Source: Bdellovibrionales bacterium GWA1_52_35 (GTDB lineage: Bacteria; Bdellovibrionota; UBA1018). From it: a DNA stretch of 64,000 bases. The DNA lies in contig MEPO01000034.1 of assembly GCA_001769805.1 (NCBI GenBank), forward strand, positions 124,001-188,000, in the 5' to 3' direction. This document shows positions 27,743 through 37,180 of the stretch, in pieces; positions within the stretch are counted from its first letter, which is position 1, and every line of letters starts with the position of its first letter. The notes below the pieces were generated by a model. It was not told the origin of the DNA and ran no database searches. It saw only the letters and a program-made list of their open reading frames with translations. A program made the translations under genes and the position numbers.

Positions 27743-28495
27743 GTGGTAGCCGCAAAAGACGATACCGATAGCAAGACGAAAGATTCAGTAGAAGCCGGTG
27801 CTGACGATGCTGCAAAGGCAGCAAAAGCAAAAGCAGACGCCAAAAAAGCTACTGCTGATGCTGCACGAGCAAAAGCGAAGAAAGCAAAAGAGGAAGCGGC
27901 ATCCGCTTCTTTGAAAATCGCTGCGCCCGGTGAGACCAAGGTTTCACCTACTGCCGTGCCTCGTCTGGTGACTCATTATCAGAAGAAGGCCGTGCCGGCC
28001 CTGATGAAGGAGTTTCAGTTCAAGAATCCGATGCAATGTCCACGGATCACGAAGATTGTCATCAATTGCGCCGTCAAGGAAGCAGTTGCCAATCCAAAGG
28101 TTCTCGACGGTGCATTTGAAGAGCTCATGTCAATCAGCGGTCAAAAGCCGGTGATGACACGGGCAAAGAAAGCCATAGCGGCTTTCAAAGTTCGTGAAGG
28201 TAATGCCGTGGGTGTCATGGTTACGCTTCGCCGGGCGCGTATGTACGAATTCCTGGATCGCCTGATGAATGTCGCTCTCCCTCGCGTGCGTGACTTCAAG
28301 GGTGTAAATCCCAAGGGATTCGACGGACGTGGAAATTATTCGCTCGGCCTTCGTGAGCAGATCATTTTCCCGGAAATTAATTACGATAAAGTTGAAAAAA
28401 TTCGCGGTATGACAGTGACCATTACAACCACTGCCAAGACCAATGAGCATGCGCGTTCGTTATTAGCCGAACTGGGCATGCCCTTCCGTAAATAA
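27743..28495 (+). CDS. rplE: 50S ribosomal protein L5 with long N-terminal extension
   Basis: 5S-rRNA-binding protein. The L5 core starts near residue 70 ([20 protein letters not shown]) and is complete, ending [11 protein letters not shown]. About 70 residues in front are an Ala/Lys/Asp-rich, probably helical extension ([20 protein letters not shown]), giving 250 instead of about 180. GTG 27743 follows AAGGAGG at good spacing, so the extension should be translated. Confidence 0.96.
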   Translation: MVAAKDDTDSKTKDSVEAGADDAAKAAKAKADAKKATADAARAKAKKAKEEAASASLKIAAPGETKVSPTAVPRLVTHYQKKAVPALMKEFQFKNPMQCPRITKIVINCAVKEAVANPKVLDGAFEELMSISGQKPVMTRAKKAIAAFKVREGNAVGVMVTLRRARMYEFLDRLMNVALPRVRDFKGVNPKGFDGRGNYSLGLREQIIFPEINYDKVEKIRGMTVTITTTAKTNEHARSLLAELGMPFRK

Positions 28496-28507
28496 AGGAG
28501 AACGATC

Positions 28508-28693
28508 TTGTCTACGAAGTCCAAACTCGAAAAGATAGGAAAGAAGCCGAAATTTCAAGTCCGTACTCGGAATCGTTGTCCGTTGTGTGGTCGGCCTCGC
28601 GCTTACATGCGTAAGTTTAACATGTGCCGTCTGTGCTTTCGCGGTCTCGCGCTCAAGGGGCAGCTCCCCGGCGTGACGAAATCAAGCTGGTAA
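28508..28693 (+). CDS. rpsN: 30S ribosomal protein S14, zinc-binding short form
   Basis: 61 residues, the zinc-dependent type Z S14. The C4 site is CPLCGRP and CRLCFRG, and the end [13 protein letters not shown] is canonical. It starts with TTG 28508 after AAAGGAG, an uncommon start codon for a ribosomal protein. No second, zinc-free copy is present in the window. Confidence 0.96.
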   Translation: MSTKSKLEKIGKKPKFQVRTRNRCPLCGRPRAYMRKFNMCRLCFRGLALKGQLPGVTKSSW

Positions 28694-28714
28694 GGATTTG
28701 AAGAGGTTATTTTT

Positions 28715-29113
28715 ATGAGCATGACAGATCCAGTTGCCGATTTATTAACCCGCATTCGTAATGCGGCAAAAGAAAAGCATGAGAAATTGGAAATTCCGGC
28801 TTCTCGTCTTAAGGCCAATATTGTTCGCGTATTGAAAGAGGAAGGTTATATCAAGAACTTCCGTTTGATGCGTGAAGAAGGAAGGCCTGTAATTAAGGTT
28901 TACCTGAAGTACACGGATGAAGGGAATAGCGTCATCCAGGGGGTGCGCCGGGTGAGTCGACCTGGTCTCCGCCGGTATTCCGGTTACGAAGAAATGCCAC
29001 GCCCCCTCGGCGGCGCTGGTATTGCAATCGTATCCACCTCCAAAGGGGTGATTACGGGCCACAGGGCGCGTACCCAAAAGCTGGGTGGCGAAATTCTTTG
29101 TGAGGTTTGGTGA
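28715..29113 (+). CDS. rpsH: 30S ribosomal protein S8
   Basis: 132 residues, normal length; central-domain assembly protein and in E. coli the spc-operon repressor. MSMTDPVADLLTRIRNA is canonical, and the C-terminal STSKGVITGHRARTQKLGGE is conserved. Only three bases separate it from rplF. Confidence 0.98.
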   Translation: MSMTDPVADLLTRIRNAAKEKHEKLEIPASRLKANIVRVLKEEGYIKNFRLMREEGRPVIKVYLKYTDEGNSVIQGVRRVSRPGLRRYSGYEEMPRPLGGAGIAIVSTSKGVITGHRARTQKLGGEILCEVW

Positions 29114-29116
29114 TCT

Positions 29117-29659
29117 ATGTCGCGTGTAGGAAAAGCCCCGATTAAAATTCTTCAGGGCGTAAAAGTTGATATTAAAAATGGAAACGTCAAAGTCGAAGGG
29201 CCTAAGGGCAAGCTCGCTCACATTATCCCTAATGGCGTTACCTGTAAAATCGATAACGGCTCCATTATTCTCACCCGAGATGATAAAGTGAAAAACGCTG
29301 CAGCACTTCATGGGCTGACTCGTACTCTGATTCACAACATGGTGCACGGAGTGCACACCGGTTTCAGTAAGGAATTGGATGTGGTCGGGGTTGGATATCG
29401 CGCGGCCATGAAGGGCCAGTCACTGTCGCTCACGATTGGGTACTCCCATCCAATCGACTTCAGTCTTCCTGTCGGAGTTACGGGGAAGGTTGAAAATAAC
29501 ACCCACATTGTGGTCAGCGGAGCTGATAAAATGTTGGTGGGTATGGTGGCCGCGAAAATCAGGTCATTCAAAGAACCTGAGCCGTATCAAGGCAAGGGTA
29601 TTAAATACACAGACGAGCATATCATTCGCAAGCAGGGTAAAGCTGCTGGCGCGAAATAG
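29117..29659 (+). CDS. rplF: 50S ribosomal protein L6
   Basis: 180 residues, two repeated L6 domains near the GTPase centre. MSRVGKAPIKILQGV is the canonical start, and EPYQGKGIKYTDEHIIRKQGK the canonical end. Normal length. Confidence 0.98.
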   Translation: MSRVGKAPIKILQGVKVDIKNGNVKVEGPKGKLAHIIPNGVTCKIDNGSIILTRDDKVKNAAALHGLTRTLIHNMVHGVHTGFSKELDVVGVGYRAAMKGQSLSLTIGYSHPIDFSLPVGVTGKVENNTHIVVSGADKMLVGMVAAKIRSFKEPEPYQGKGIKYTDEHIIRKQGKAAGAK

Positions 29660-29668
29660 GAAGTTACA

Positions 29669-30046
29669 ATGGCTACTAAGATCCGTCAAAAGACGTCAAA
29701 TAAACAGGTGGTTCGGTTCAAGCGCAAGCTTCGGATTCGTTCTCGCGTTGAAGGAAATTCGGAACGTCCAAGACTTTCAGTCTTCCGTTCGAACCAGAAC
29801 ATCTATGTTCAGCTGGTTGATGACGCCAAGGGTCATACTTTGGTTGCCGCTTCTACTCTTGAAGAGGAATTGAAGGGCAAAGTCGCAAGCTCGATCGCAG
29901 GAGCAAAGCAATTGGGAAATTTGATTGCGAAGAGAGCGCTCGCGAAAAATATTTCGCAGATCGTTTTTGATCGCAGCGGATACCTTTATCACGGTCGTAT
30001 CAAAGCTTTGGCGGATGCAGCTCGTGAAGGTGGACTCAAATTTTAA
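29669..30046 (+). CDS. rplR: 50S ribosomal protein L18
   Basis: 125 residues, binds 5S rRNA together with L5. RKLRIRSRVEGNSERPRLSV and FDRSGYLYHGRIKALADAAR are family signatures. Normal length, nine bases after rplF. Confidence 0.97.
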   Translation: MATKIRQKTSNKQVVRFKRKLRIRSRVEGNSERPRLSVFRSNQNIYVQLVDDAKGHTLVAASTLEEELKGKVASSIAGAKQLGNLIAKRALAKNISQIVFDRSGYLYHGRIKALADAAREGGLKF

Positions 30047-30077
30047 GGAATCGTTCGTTTAAGTACAGGAGAAATTC

Positions 30078-30587
30078 ATGGCAGTAGATAATCGTCGCGG
30101 GCAGCAGGAAGATAGTGAATTTGAAGACAAGGTTATTCACATCAACCGTTGCGCAAAGGTGGTAAAAGGCGGCCGTCGTTTCAGTTTTTCGGCTATCGTC
30201 GTTGTTGGGGATAAAAAGGGGCAAGTCGGAGTTGGACTTGGTAAGGCCGGAGAAGTTCCTGAGGCGATCAAAAAAGCCGGCAAGCAAGCCAAGAAAAACC
30301 TGATGAGGGTTCCTATGGATGGAAAGACGATTCCTCATGAGATCATTGGCCGCTTCGGCGCCAGCCAGGTTTTGATGAAGCCGGCTCCTGAAGGAACTGG
30401 AATCATCGCGAGCTCTTCGGTTCGCGCGATCATGGAAGTTGCCGGAATTCAGAATATTCTTACAAAGTCCATTCGCCGCGACAACCCTCATAATGTTGTT
30501 CGTGCGACCTTGGCAGGATTGAAAAATCTGCGCAACTTTGCGGATATCGCAAAGGCACGTGGCAAAACTGTCGGCGAAATTCTCTAA
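30078..30587 (+). CDS. rpsE: 30S ribosomal protein S5
   Basis: 169 residues, controls decoding accuracy with S4. The conserved loop [14 protein letters not shown]-like [15 protein letters not shown] and [13 protein letters not shown] are present, as is GSGIIA-like [20 protein letters not shown] precedes ATG 30078. Normal length. Confidence 0.97.
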   Translation: MAVDNRRGQQEDSEFEDKVIHINRCAKVVKGGRRFSFSAIVVVGDKKGQVGVGLGKAGEVPEAIKKAGKQAKKNLMRVPMDGKTIPHEIIGRFGASQVLMKPAPEGTGIIASSSVRAIMEVAGIQNILTKSIRRDNPHNVVRATLAGLKNLRNFADIAKARGKTVGEIL

Positions 30588-30613
30588 GCCGATAGATAAT
30601 GGAAAGGTGATTT

Positions 30614-30814
30614 ATGTCAGCAGCAACAAAGAGAACGATTACGATTCGCCTTGTGAAGGGATTTGCCAGCTGCAATCCTCTCCAGCGCGCCACGGTCAAT
30701 GGACTTGGTCTCAAAAGAAGAGAGCAGGTTCGGACTTTGGAAAATACACCCTCGGTACGCGGAATGATTAAGAAAGTTCTGCATCTTGTGGAAGTTGTGT
30801 CGGAAACGCGCTAA
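30614..30814 (+). CDS. rpmD: 50S ribosomal protein L30
   Basis: 66 residues, bacterial-type L30. [19 protein letters not shown] and [19 protein letters not shown] match the family, with the usual [13 protein letters not shown] end. GAAAGG precedes ATG 30614. It is followed by a 152-base structured gap before rplO. Confidence 0.96.
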   Translation: MSAATKRTITIRLVKGFASCNPLQRATVNGLGLKRREQVRTLENTPSVRGMIKKVLHLVEVVSETR

Positions 30815-30836
30815 TTAAAAGACCTGTTCGCGCTCC

Positions 30837-30946
30837 GGGGCGAGTGTGGATTTGAAGGTTTGCCCCATAATTCGAGATACCCAGCAACGCTCTCACGAGA
30901 TGGATGGGTTGAAGAAGGCCGTAAGGCCCTGACTAGGATGAGTCAG
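30837..30946 (+). ncRNA. Structured intergenic RNA between rpmD and rplO
   Basis: Four stems follow one another in a gap that is usually very short: GGGGC/GCCCC (30837-30841, 30862-30866); ACCCA/TGGGT (30879-30883, 30905-30909); GGCC-GTAA-GGCC with a GNRA loop (30917-30928); CTGACT/AGTCAG (30929-30934, 30941-30946). The TAGGAG site of rplO follows ten bases later. No ORF is present. Position suggests a regulatory leader for the rplO-secY-adk-map part of the operon; the class is not one I recognise. Confidence 0.58.
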
Positions 30947-30966
30947 TGAAGTGTTAGGAGAGTATC

Positions 30967-31464
30967 ATGTTGAAGTTAAATACGATCAAGGCACAGCCAG
31001 GCGCCACTCACAAACGCAAGCGGTTGGGGCGTGGTTCAGGTTCAGGTCACGGTCCGACGGCCGGTAAGGGTGATAAAGGACAGCTCGCGCGGAGCGGTGG
31101 CAGTGTTCGTCCGGGATTTGAAGGCGGTCAGATGCCTTTGTATCGTCGTATTCCGAAGCGCGGTTTCAAGAATTTTGCTCGTCGCTCGAATGCTGTTTTG
31201 AATGTTTTTGAGCTCGAGAAGCTGGATCCGAAAGAAATCGCTGTGATTTCTCTAGAGACTCTGACTGAGTTGAATATCGTCAAGGGCCGCCATGATCGTC
31301 TTTCGATATTGGGGACCGGAGAGCTCACCAAGGCTTTCGAAGTCAAGGCGCATAAGATTTCAAGTTCTGCACAGGAAAAAATAAATAAAGCCGGCGGAAA
31401 ATGTGAAGTTCTGCCTATTCCTGGAAAACAGAAAAAAGCAGCAAAAGTTGAAGACAAGACCTAA
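30967..31464 (+). CDS. rplO: 50S ribosomal protein L15
   Basis: 165 residues, late 50S assembly protein. RKRLGRGSGSGHGPTAGKGDKGQ is the family's glycine-rich N-terminus, and RIPKRGFKNFAR follows. A short basic tail (KQKKAAKVEDKT) makes it slightly longer than the usual 144-150. TAGGAG precedes ATG 30967. Confidence 0.97.
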   Translation: MLKLNTIKAQPGATHKRKRLGRGSGSGHGPTAGKGDKGQLARSGGSVRPGFEGGQMPLYRRIPKRGFKNFARRSNAVLNVFELEKLDPKEIAVISLETLTELNIVKGRHDRLSILGTGELTKAFEVKAHKISSSAQEKINKAGGKCEVLPIPGKQKKAAKVEDKT

Positions 31465-31510
31465 AAGCTAGGCGGTTGAGTAGTTCACTAAATAGGGAGT
31501 GATACTGAAA

Positions 31511-32815
31511 ATGTCAGGCGCTGATGGAATAGTTAAGATCCCGGAACTTCGTAAACGCATTCTTTTCACGCTGATGATGCTGGCAGTTTACCGCATCGGT
31601 GTGCATATCCCGACCCCAGGAATTGATGGCGCGGCTTTGGCGACAGTCTTTGCCAATATGAAGGGAACGATTTTCGGATGGTTCAATCTCTTCAGCGGCG
31701 GGGCACTTGAAAAATTCAGTATTTTCGCTTTAGGCGTAATGCCCTACATCAGCAGCTCCATTATTATGCAGCTCCTGACTGTTGTGTGGCCTTACCTGCA
31801 TGACCTTCAAAAGGAAGGTGACCAGGGCCGAAAGAAAATTACTCAATACACGCGCTACGGAACTGTTCTTCTTTGTCTGGTACAGGGCTATGGAATCGCA
31901 GCCGGTCTGGAACAATATAATAACCCATCCGTAGTACTTATACCCGGCATGGCTTTCAAAATCATGACGACGATCACCCTGACCGCTGGAACAGTGTTTC
32001 TGATGTGGGTGGGAGAGCAGATGTCTGAGCGTGGTATCGGTAATGGTATTTCGCTGCTGATTTACGCTGGTATCGCAGCCGGAATTCCCTCGGGAATCGG
32101 CGGTACGGTCAGTCTTTACCGCTCTGGTGAATTGAACCTCTTCAAGATATTGCTGATTTTGGCAGTGATTGTTGGGACGTTCTTTGTAATCATCTTCGTC
32201 GAGCGGGGTGCGCGCAGGATTCCTGTTCAATACGCAAAACGTATTGTCGGGCGCAAGGTGTACGGCGGACAGAATACGAATTTGCCGCTGAAAGTGAATA
32301 CCGCAGGCGTTATTCCGCCTATTTTCGCTTCCTCTTTGATCATGTTTCCTGCAACACTGACTACCTTCTTTCCTTCTCCAACGATGCAGAAGCTCACTGG
32401 GATGCTTCAGCCGGGCGGAGTACTGTATAATGTCATGTTCGTGGGTTTAATTATTTTCTTCGCCTTCTTTTATACAGCGGTCACATTCAAGACGGACGAC
32501 GTTGCTGAAAATCTCAAAAAATATGGCGGCTTTATTCCTGGTATCAGGCCAGGACAGCCAACAGCCCAATACATCGACTATGTCCTTTCGAGAATTACCA
32601 TGGGCGGAGCAGTATATATCTCTGTGATTTGCGTGCTTCCAAGTTTCCTGACGGGTGCGATGAATGTTCCATTTTACTTTGGGGGCACCAGTGTTCTGAT
32701 TCTTGTTGGTGTTGCCTTGGACACGGTGGCGCAGATAGAGACGTTCCTTCTGACTCGAAATTATGACGGCTTTATGAAGCACACCCGTCTCAAAGGGCGC
32801 GCGGCTTACTCATGA
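31511..32815 (+). CDS. secY: Preprotein translocase subunit SecY
   Basis: Protein-conducting channel of the inner membrane, 434 residues with ten membrane segments. Hallmarks include RILFTLMMLAVYRIGVHIPT, the plug region, WVGEQMSERGIGNGISLLI and the cytoplasmic loop VQYAKRIVGRKVYGGQ. I take ATG 31511 (MSGADGIVKIPELRKR), with GGGAG 11 bases upstream. adk overlaps the stop as ATGA. Confidence 0.98.
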   Translation: MSGADGIVKIPELRKRILFTLMMLAVYRIGVHIPTPGIDGAALATVFANMKGTIFGWFNLFSGGALEKFSIFALGVMPYISSSIIMQLLTVVWPYLHDLQKEGDQGRKKITQYTRYGTVLLCLVQGYGIAAGLEQYNNPSVVLIPGMAFKIMTTITLTAGTVFLMWVGEQMSERGIGNGISLLIYAGIAAGIPSGIGGTVSLYRSGELNLFKILLILAVIVGTFFVIIFVERGARRIPVQYAKRIVGRKVYGGQNTNLPLKVNTAGVIPPIFASSLIMFPATLTTFFPSPTMQKLTGMLQPGGVLYNVMFVGLIIFFAFFYTAVTFKTDDVAENLKKYGGFIPGIRPGQPTAQYIDYVLSRITMGGAVYISVICVLPSFLTGAMNVPFYFGGTSVLILVGVALDTVAQIETFLLTRNYDGFMKHTRLKGRAAYS

Positions 32816-33465
32816 TCCTCGTATTTCTTGGCCCACCAGGCTCTGGAAAAGGCACTCAGGCTAAGAAACTCGCAGCCATGCACCAGTGGCCCCAGCTTTC
32901 GACAGGTGATATGCTCAGGGCAGCCATAAAGAAGAGAACACCGATTGGTATTGAGGCCGAGCGCTACATGCAGGACGGCAAGCTCGCGCCTGACTCTCTA
33001 GTGATCGGTTTGATTCGTGACCGCATCCGCGAACCAGATTCCAAACCTGGGTTCATCTTGGATGGCTTCCCAAGGACAGTTACTCAAGCTGAGGCGCTGG
33101 ACCAGATGCTGACTGAGTTGAATAGAACAGTAGATTTAGCAATTCTCTTTCAAGTTCCTGATCAGGCCCTAATTCAGCGGCTCTCGGGTCGCCGCACGTG
33201 TCTCAATTGCGGAGCGATGTTTCACACTGAAACACTTCGTCCAAAAAATGAAGGCACTTGTGACACCTGTCAATCGCCGCTCGTGCAGAGAGAAGACGAT
33301 CATGAAGGAGTGATTCAGAAGCGTCTGAAGATCTATCATGAAGCTACCGAACCCCTTGTGGAATACTACAATAAAAACGGCAAGTTAAAGATCATAAATG
33401 CATCCCTTGAGACGTCCCAGGTGAATGCACTTGTCGAAAAAACCCTGGCAGCATCGGCCCAGTAA
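32812..33465 (+). CDS. adk: Adenylate kinase, zinc-binding lid
   Basis: 217 residues, converts ATP + AMP to 2 ADP. P-loop GPPGSGKGTQ at the N-terminus, the AMP-binding STGDMLRAAI segment, and DGFPRT. The lid contains a four-cysteine zinc site (CLNCGAMFH and CDTCQSP), as in Gram-positive and many delta-proteobacterial enzymes. Start overlaps the secY stop by four bases, the common secY-adk coupling. Confidence 0.98.
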   Translation: MILVFLGPPGSGKGTQAKKLAAMHQWPQLSTGDMLRAAIKKRTPIGIEAERYMQDGKLAPDSLVIGLIRDRIREPDSKPGFILDGFPRTVTQAEALDQMLTELNRTVDLAILFQVPDQALIQRLSGRRTCLNCGAMFHTETLRPKNEGTCDTCQSPLVQREDDHEGVIQKRLKIYHEATEPLVEYYNKNGKLKIINASLETSQVNALVEKTLAASAQ

Positions 33466-33480
33466 CTGAGGAATTGAATT

Positions 33481-34227
33481 GTGGTTTCTCTGAAATCTGA
33501 GCGAGAGCTGAGTATGATGCGCAAAGCGAGTTCTTTCGTAGCGCGTATTCTTGATGAAGTCGTCAGCATGGCTGAGCCGGGTGTTTCGACTTTGGCATTG
33601 GACCAGCTTGCTGAAAGACGCTGTAAAGAGCTGGGGGTTATTCCCGCTTTCAAGGGATACCATGGGTTTCCGGGGTGCGTTTGTATTTCTTTGAATGATG
33701 AAGTTGTGCACGGAATTCCATCCGCGAAACGGATTCTGAAGGATGGAGATATCGTTGGGTTGGACTTCGGTGTGAGTTTCCAAGGGTGGTACGGGGATTC
33801 GGCCCGGACAATCGGGATCGGGAAAATTTCGAAGGAAGCTCGCCAGTTGATGGCTGTGACCCAGGAAGGGCTGAAAAAGGGTATAGAGCAATGCCATGAA
33901 GGCAAGCGGGTTTTCGACATCGGCCATGCGATTCAGAATTATGTTGAAGGCTTTGGATACAGCGTGGTAAGGGAGTTCGTTGGTCATGGAATAGGTAGCG
34001 CACTGCATGAAGAGCCGCAGGTGCCAAACTTTGGTCCAAAAGGCAAAGGAATGGTACTTAAGGCCGGGATGGTGTTAGCTATTGAGCCCATGATAAATGC
34101 TGGCAGTTTTGAAGTGAGGGTCCTCAGCGATGGCTGGACGGCAGTCACGGCAGATCACTCGCTTTCTGCTCATTTTGAGCATACGGTGGCGATTACGCCA
34201 AAAGGGCCAGAAATTTTGACGATTTGA
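33481..34227 (+). CDS. map: Methionine aminopeptidase, type I
   Basis: 248 residues, removes N-terminal methionine from nascent proteins. The five metal ligands can be placed: Asp in GLDFGV, Asp in YGDSART, His in FVGHGIG, Glu in AIEPMI and Glu in FEHTVAI. GTG 33481 lies 15 bases after the adk stop, with GAGG upstream. Normally infA follows; here it does not. Confidence 0.97.
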   Translation: MVSLKSERELSMMRKASSFVARILDEVVSMAEPGVSTLALDQLAERRCKELGVIPAFKGYHGFPGCVCISLNDEVVHGIPSAKRILKDGDIVGLDFGVSFQGWYGDSARTIGIGKISKEARQLMAVTQEGLKKGIEQCHEGKRVFDIGHAIQNYVEGFGYSVVREFVGHGIGSALHEEPQVPNFGPKGKGMVLKAGMVLAIEPMINAGSFEVRVLSDGWTAVTADHSLSAHFEHTVAITPKGPEILTI

Positions 34228-34300
34228 TTTTACGGAAATGGCGTTGCTTGAGAGAACATTGCGTTCCGGTGGCGATTATTAAGGAGTTGGTGAGGCAGTT

Positions 34301-34414
34301 ATGAAAGTTCGAGCATCAGTAAAGAAAATTTGTGACAAGTGTAAAGTGGTTCGCCGTAAGGGCGTGGTTCGCGTGATTTGTGAAAATCCGCGGCATAAGC
34401 AACGGCAGGGATAA
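34301..34414 (+). CDS. rpmJ: 50S ribosomal protein L36
   Basis: 37 residues, too short for many gene finders. It reads [20 protein letters not shown] and onward, ending NPRHKQRQG. The zinc ligands C-x2-C, C and H are all there (CDKC, ICENPRH). AAGGAG precedes ATG 34301. It begins the alpha group with rpsM, rpsK, rpsD, rpoA and rplQ. Confidence 0.97.
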   Translation: MKVRASVKKICDKCKVVRRKGVVRVICENPRHKQRQG

Positions 34415-34453
34415 TTTTTTAAGAGTGATTTAGCTCTGAAAGGAAGGTAGCAA

Positions 34454-34837
34454 GTGGCTCGTATCGCGGGAGTGGACCTCCCACGCAATAAGCGAATGGA
34501 AGTGGCGCTGACGTACATTTTTGGTATTGGTCGGCCAGCAGCGAAGAAAATTTTGTCCGAAGCGCAGATCGACTTGGGTAAAAAGTCCGATACGCTCACG
34601 GAAATTGAAGTGGCGAAGATTCGTGAAATCATCGACCGCGAAATGAAAGTGGAAGGCGATCTCCGTCGTGAGACCAGCCTCAACATCAAGCGCTTGGTGG
34701 ACCTCGGCTGTTACCGGGGAACCCGTCATCGCAAGAGCCTGCCTGTGCACGGTCAACGGACGCATTCAAACGCCCGTACCCGCAAGGGGCCGGCTGTCGC
34801 GATCGCCGGTAAGAAATCTGTTAAGGCAATGAAGTAA
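34454..34837 (+). CDS. rpsM: 30S ribosomal protein S13
   Basis: 127 residues, forms bridges to the 50S head. GTG start at 34454 after [27 protein letters not shown] is canonical, and the C-terminal [13 protein letters not shown] is conserved. Normal length. Confidence 0.97.
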   Translation: MARIAGVDLPRNKRMEVALTYIFGIGRPAAKKILSEAQIDLGKKSDTLTEIEVAKIREIIDREMKVEGDLRRETSLNIKRLVDLGCYRGTRHRKSLPVHGQRTHSNARTRKGPAVAIAGKKSVKAMK

Positions 34838-34848
34838 AGGTAGTGAGT

Positions 34849-35304
34849 ATGTCTGAACAAAAAACCGAAGTAAAAAAAGAAACGGTATCCCCAGTAGTGG
34901 CAACACCCGCTGCAGGAGCCGAAGGTGAAGTGAAGCGCGTCAAGAAGGGTAAGAAAAATGTTTCCGCAGGAAACGTTTATATTCTTTCCTCCTTCAACAA
35001 TACGCTCGTCACGATCACTGATACGATGGGCAACGCAATTTGCTGGGCAAGCGCCGGAGGCAAGGGCTTTCGTGGTTCCCGCAAAAATACACCTTTCGCA
35101 GCTCAAGTCGCTGCCGAAGATGCTGCTCGCAAAGCTGTGGAAAACGGCATGCGCAGCGTGCAGGTATTTATCAGCGGTCCAGGTGCAGGTCGTGAATCCG
35201 CACTTCGTGCACTGGCAGCGGCCGGGTTGCGCGTTACTTTCATTGAAGACGTTACACCCATTCCTCACAATGGTTGCCGTCCGCCGAAGCGTAGGAGGGT
35301 CTAA
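34849..35304 (+). CDS. rpsK: 30S ribosomal protein S11 with N-terminal extension
   Basis: Platform protein near the mRNA exit. The S11 core begins around residue 35 ([20 protein letters not shown]) and ends with [11 protein letters not shown], as in the family. About 25 polar residues precede it ([19 protein letters not shown]). ATG 34849 is preferred over GTG 34843 because of the spacing to AAAGG. Total 151 residues versus about 129. Confidence 0.96.
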   Translation: MSEQKTEVKKETVSPVVATPAAGAEGEVKRVKKGKKNVSAGNVYILSSFNNTLVTITDTMGNAICWASAGGKGFRGSRKNTPFAAQVAAEDAARKAVENGMRSVQVFISGPGAGRESALRALAAAGLRVTFIEDVTPIPHNGCRPPKRRRV

Positions 35305-35307
35305 GTC

Positions 35308-35934
35308 ATGGCTCGTTATTCAGGATCTGTTTGCAGGCTTTGCCGTCGTGAAAACCAGAAGCTCTTTTTGAAGGGCGATCGTTGTACAACCGACAAGTGC
35401 GCAGTAGAGCGCCGTGCGTATCCACCCGGTCAACACGGCCAGGGGCGTATCAAGTTTTCGGAATACGGTCTGCAGCTTCGAGAAAAGCAGAAGATCAAAA
35501 GAATCTATGGAATGCTCGAGAAGCAGTTCCGGAATCTTTTTGAAAAAGCAGACAGCATGAAGGGGATTACCGGTTCGAATTTATTGTCGATGCTTGAGCG
35601 ACGCATGGATAATGTGGTTTTCCGAGCGGGTTTTGCTAATTCACGTGCAGAAGCCCGTCACCTGGTACGTCACGGTCACTTTGCTGTGAATAGCCGCAAG
35701 GTGAACATTCCTTCGTACATGGTCGCGAAGGGTGATGTGGTTGAAGTTCGTGAAAAGAGCAAAAATCTGGCGAAGATTGCCGGAGCTCTTGAAGCGGTGA
35801 AACGTCGTGAGATTCCGCAGTGGATCGAGCTTGATCCTGCTGCGCAGAAAGCCCGCGTTCGTGATCTGCCGACACGCGATGATATAACGGCGCCGATGGA
35901 AGAGCGTCTGGTCGTCGAGTTGTATTCTAAATAG
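35308..35934 (+). CDS. rpsD: 30S ribosomal protein S4, zinc-binding form
   Basis: 208 residues, primary 16S-binding protein. It has four cysteines in C-x2-C-x13-C-x4-C spacing (CRLC, CTTDKC), the zinc-dependent type. The S4 RNA-binding domain [20 protein letters not shown] is clear. Normal length. A 138-base gap with hairpins follows before rpoA. Confidence 0.97.
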   Translation: MARYSGSVCRLCRRENQKLFLKGDRCTTDKCAVERRAYPPGQHGQGRIKFSEYGLQLREKQKIKRIYGMLEKQFRNLFEKADSMKGITGSNLLSMLERRMDNVVFRAGFANSRAEARHLVRHGHFAVNSRKVNIPSYMVAKGDVVEVREKSKNLAKIAGALEAVKRREIPQWIELDPAAQKARVRDLPTRDDITAPMEERLVVELYSK

Positions 35935-35943
35935 TTATTGGTT

Positions 35944-35962
35944 CGGCCTTATCGTTGGGCCG
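35944..35962 (+). terminator. Weak hairpin after rpsD (attenuator or terminator)
   Basis: CGGCC (35944-35948) / GGCCG (35958-35962) with a nine-base loop, followed by GTTTATT. The short stem and imperfect T run make this at most partial termination between rpsD and rpoA. Confidence 0.35.
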
Positions 35963-36006
35963 GTTTATTAATCTGAATTCTCCGCATGGCTTGCGAGTGA
36001 AGCGGT

Positions 36007-36036
36007 TTTTCCAGAAATTTGTTTCTAGCTGGAAAA
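36007..36036 (+). promoter_or_regulatory. Perfect eight-pair hairpin in the rpoA leader
   Basis: TTTTCCAG (36007-36014) and CTGGAAAA (36029-36036) form a perfect stem with a 14-base loop, 36 bases before the rpoA start. It may be an autoregulatory or processing site that sets alpha-subunit levels apart from ribosomal proteins; the function is inferred. Confidence 0.4.
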
Positions 36037-36072
36037 TAAGTTCGTGAGCGAGGAGATTACAGGAGAAAGTCT

Positions 36073-37155
36073 ATGTTGGAAAAAAATTGGCGTGATTTGA
36101 TCAGACCCAAGGCACTGGATGTTGATAAAGAAAGTCTTTCGACTTCTTACGGCAAATTTGTCGCAAAGCCACTTGAGCGCGGTTTCGGCCTTACATTGGG
36201 TAATTCCCTTCGTCGTGTTTTGTTGTCGTCCCTTCAGGGTGCAGCAATTACCGCCGTTAAGTTTGACGGTGTTGTGCATGAATTCACGCCCATTCCGGAC
36301 GTGAAGGAAGATGTTTCTGAAGTCATCTTGAATTTGAAAGAGATCCGCTTCAATCTTTTCGCTGAACAGGCCACTCTGGTCATCGACAAGACGGGCCCAT
36401 GCGAAGTGAAGGCTTCCGATATCTTGGCTTCTGAGCAGGTCCAGGTTTTGAACCCCGACCAGCACATTGCCACCTTGGGAAAAGGCGGAGTGTTGCGCGG
36501 TGAAATCACTGTTGCCCGCGGTCGTGGCTATCGCGCTGCCGAGAACAACAAGAGCGAAGAAATGCCTGTTGGCTGGATTCCGGTTGATAGTTTCTTCTCG
36601 CCGATTCGTCGTGTGAACTACACGGTAACTCAAAGCCGTGTCGGTCAGCGCACCGACTACGACAAACTCACTTTTGAGGTCTGGACTGACGGGTCTGTGG
36701 CTCCGGAAGACGCAGTCGCCCTCGGCTCCAAGATTCTGAAGGATCAGCTGTCTGTGTTCCTGAACTTCGAAGAAGAAGCAGAGCCGGTTGCTGAAGCGAA
36801 AGAAGAAGGAAGTGCGCAGTTCAACCCGAACCTCTATCGTTCGGTTGAAGAACTGGAGCTTTCTGTGCGTTCAGCCAATTGCCTGCAAAACGCGAATATC
36901 AAGTACATTTATGAATTGGTTCAGAAGACCGAAGCCGAAATGCTCAAAACGAAGAACTTCGGACGCAAGTCGCTCAATGAGATCAAAGATATTCTCTCTG
37001 AGATGGGTCTGAGCCTGGGCATGAAGCTCGATGGATTTGTAGCGCCGTCGCAGCCGCCGAAACCAGCTGATTCCGATGTCGATGAAAATCGCATCATGAG
37101 CGATCGCGCCAAAGTCCAAGAAGAAGAGGACGAAGGCGGAGATCTGGAAGATTAA
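36073..37155 (+). CDS. rpoA: DNA-directed RNA polymerase alpha subunit
   Basis: 360 residues. The N-terminal dimerisation and assembly domain (about 1-235) has [20 protein letters not shown] and the [10 protein letters not shown] segment. The C-terminal domain (about 255-325), which contacts UP elements and activators, has [20 protein letters not shown] and [12 protein letters not shown]. About 30 residues, ending with a strongly acidic tail ([13 protein letters not shown]), go beyond the usual C-terminus near 330. ATG 36073 follows AGGAGAAAG. Confidence 0.98.
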   Translation: MLEKNWRDLIRPKALDVDKESLSTSYGKFVAKPLERGFGLTLGNSLRRVLLSSLQGAAITAVKFDGVVHEFTPIPDVKEDVSEVILNLKEIRFNLFAEQATLVIDKTGPCEVKASDILASEQVQVLNPDQHIATLGKGGVLRGEITVARGRGYRAAENNKSEEMPVGWIPVDSFFSPIRRVNYTVTQSRVGQRTDYDKLTFEVWTDGSVAPEDAVALGSKILKDQLSVFLNFEEEAEPVAEAKEEGSAQFNPNLYRSVEELELSVRSANCLQNANIKYIYELVQKTEAEMLKTKNFGRKSLNEIKDILSEMGLSLGMKLDGFVAPSQPPKPADSDVDENRIMSDRAKVQEEEDEGGDLED

Positions 37156-37180
37156 TAGTAGAAGAGTTAAGGAGTAGTTT

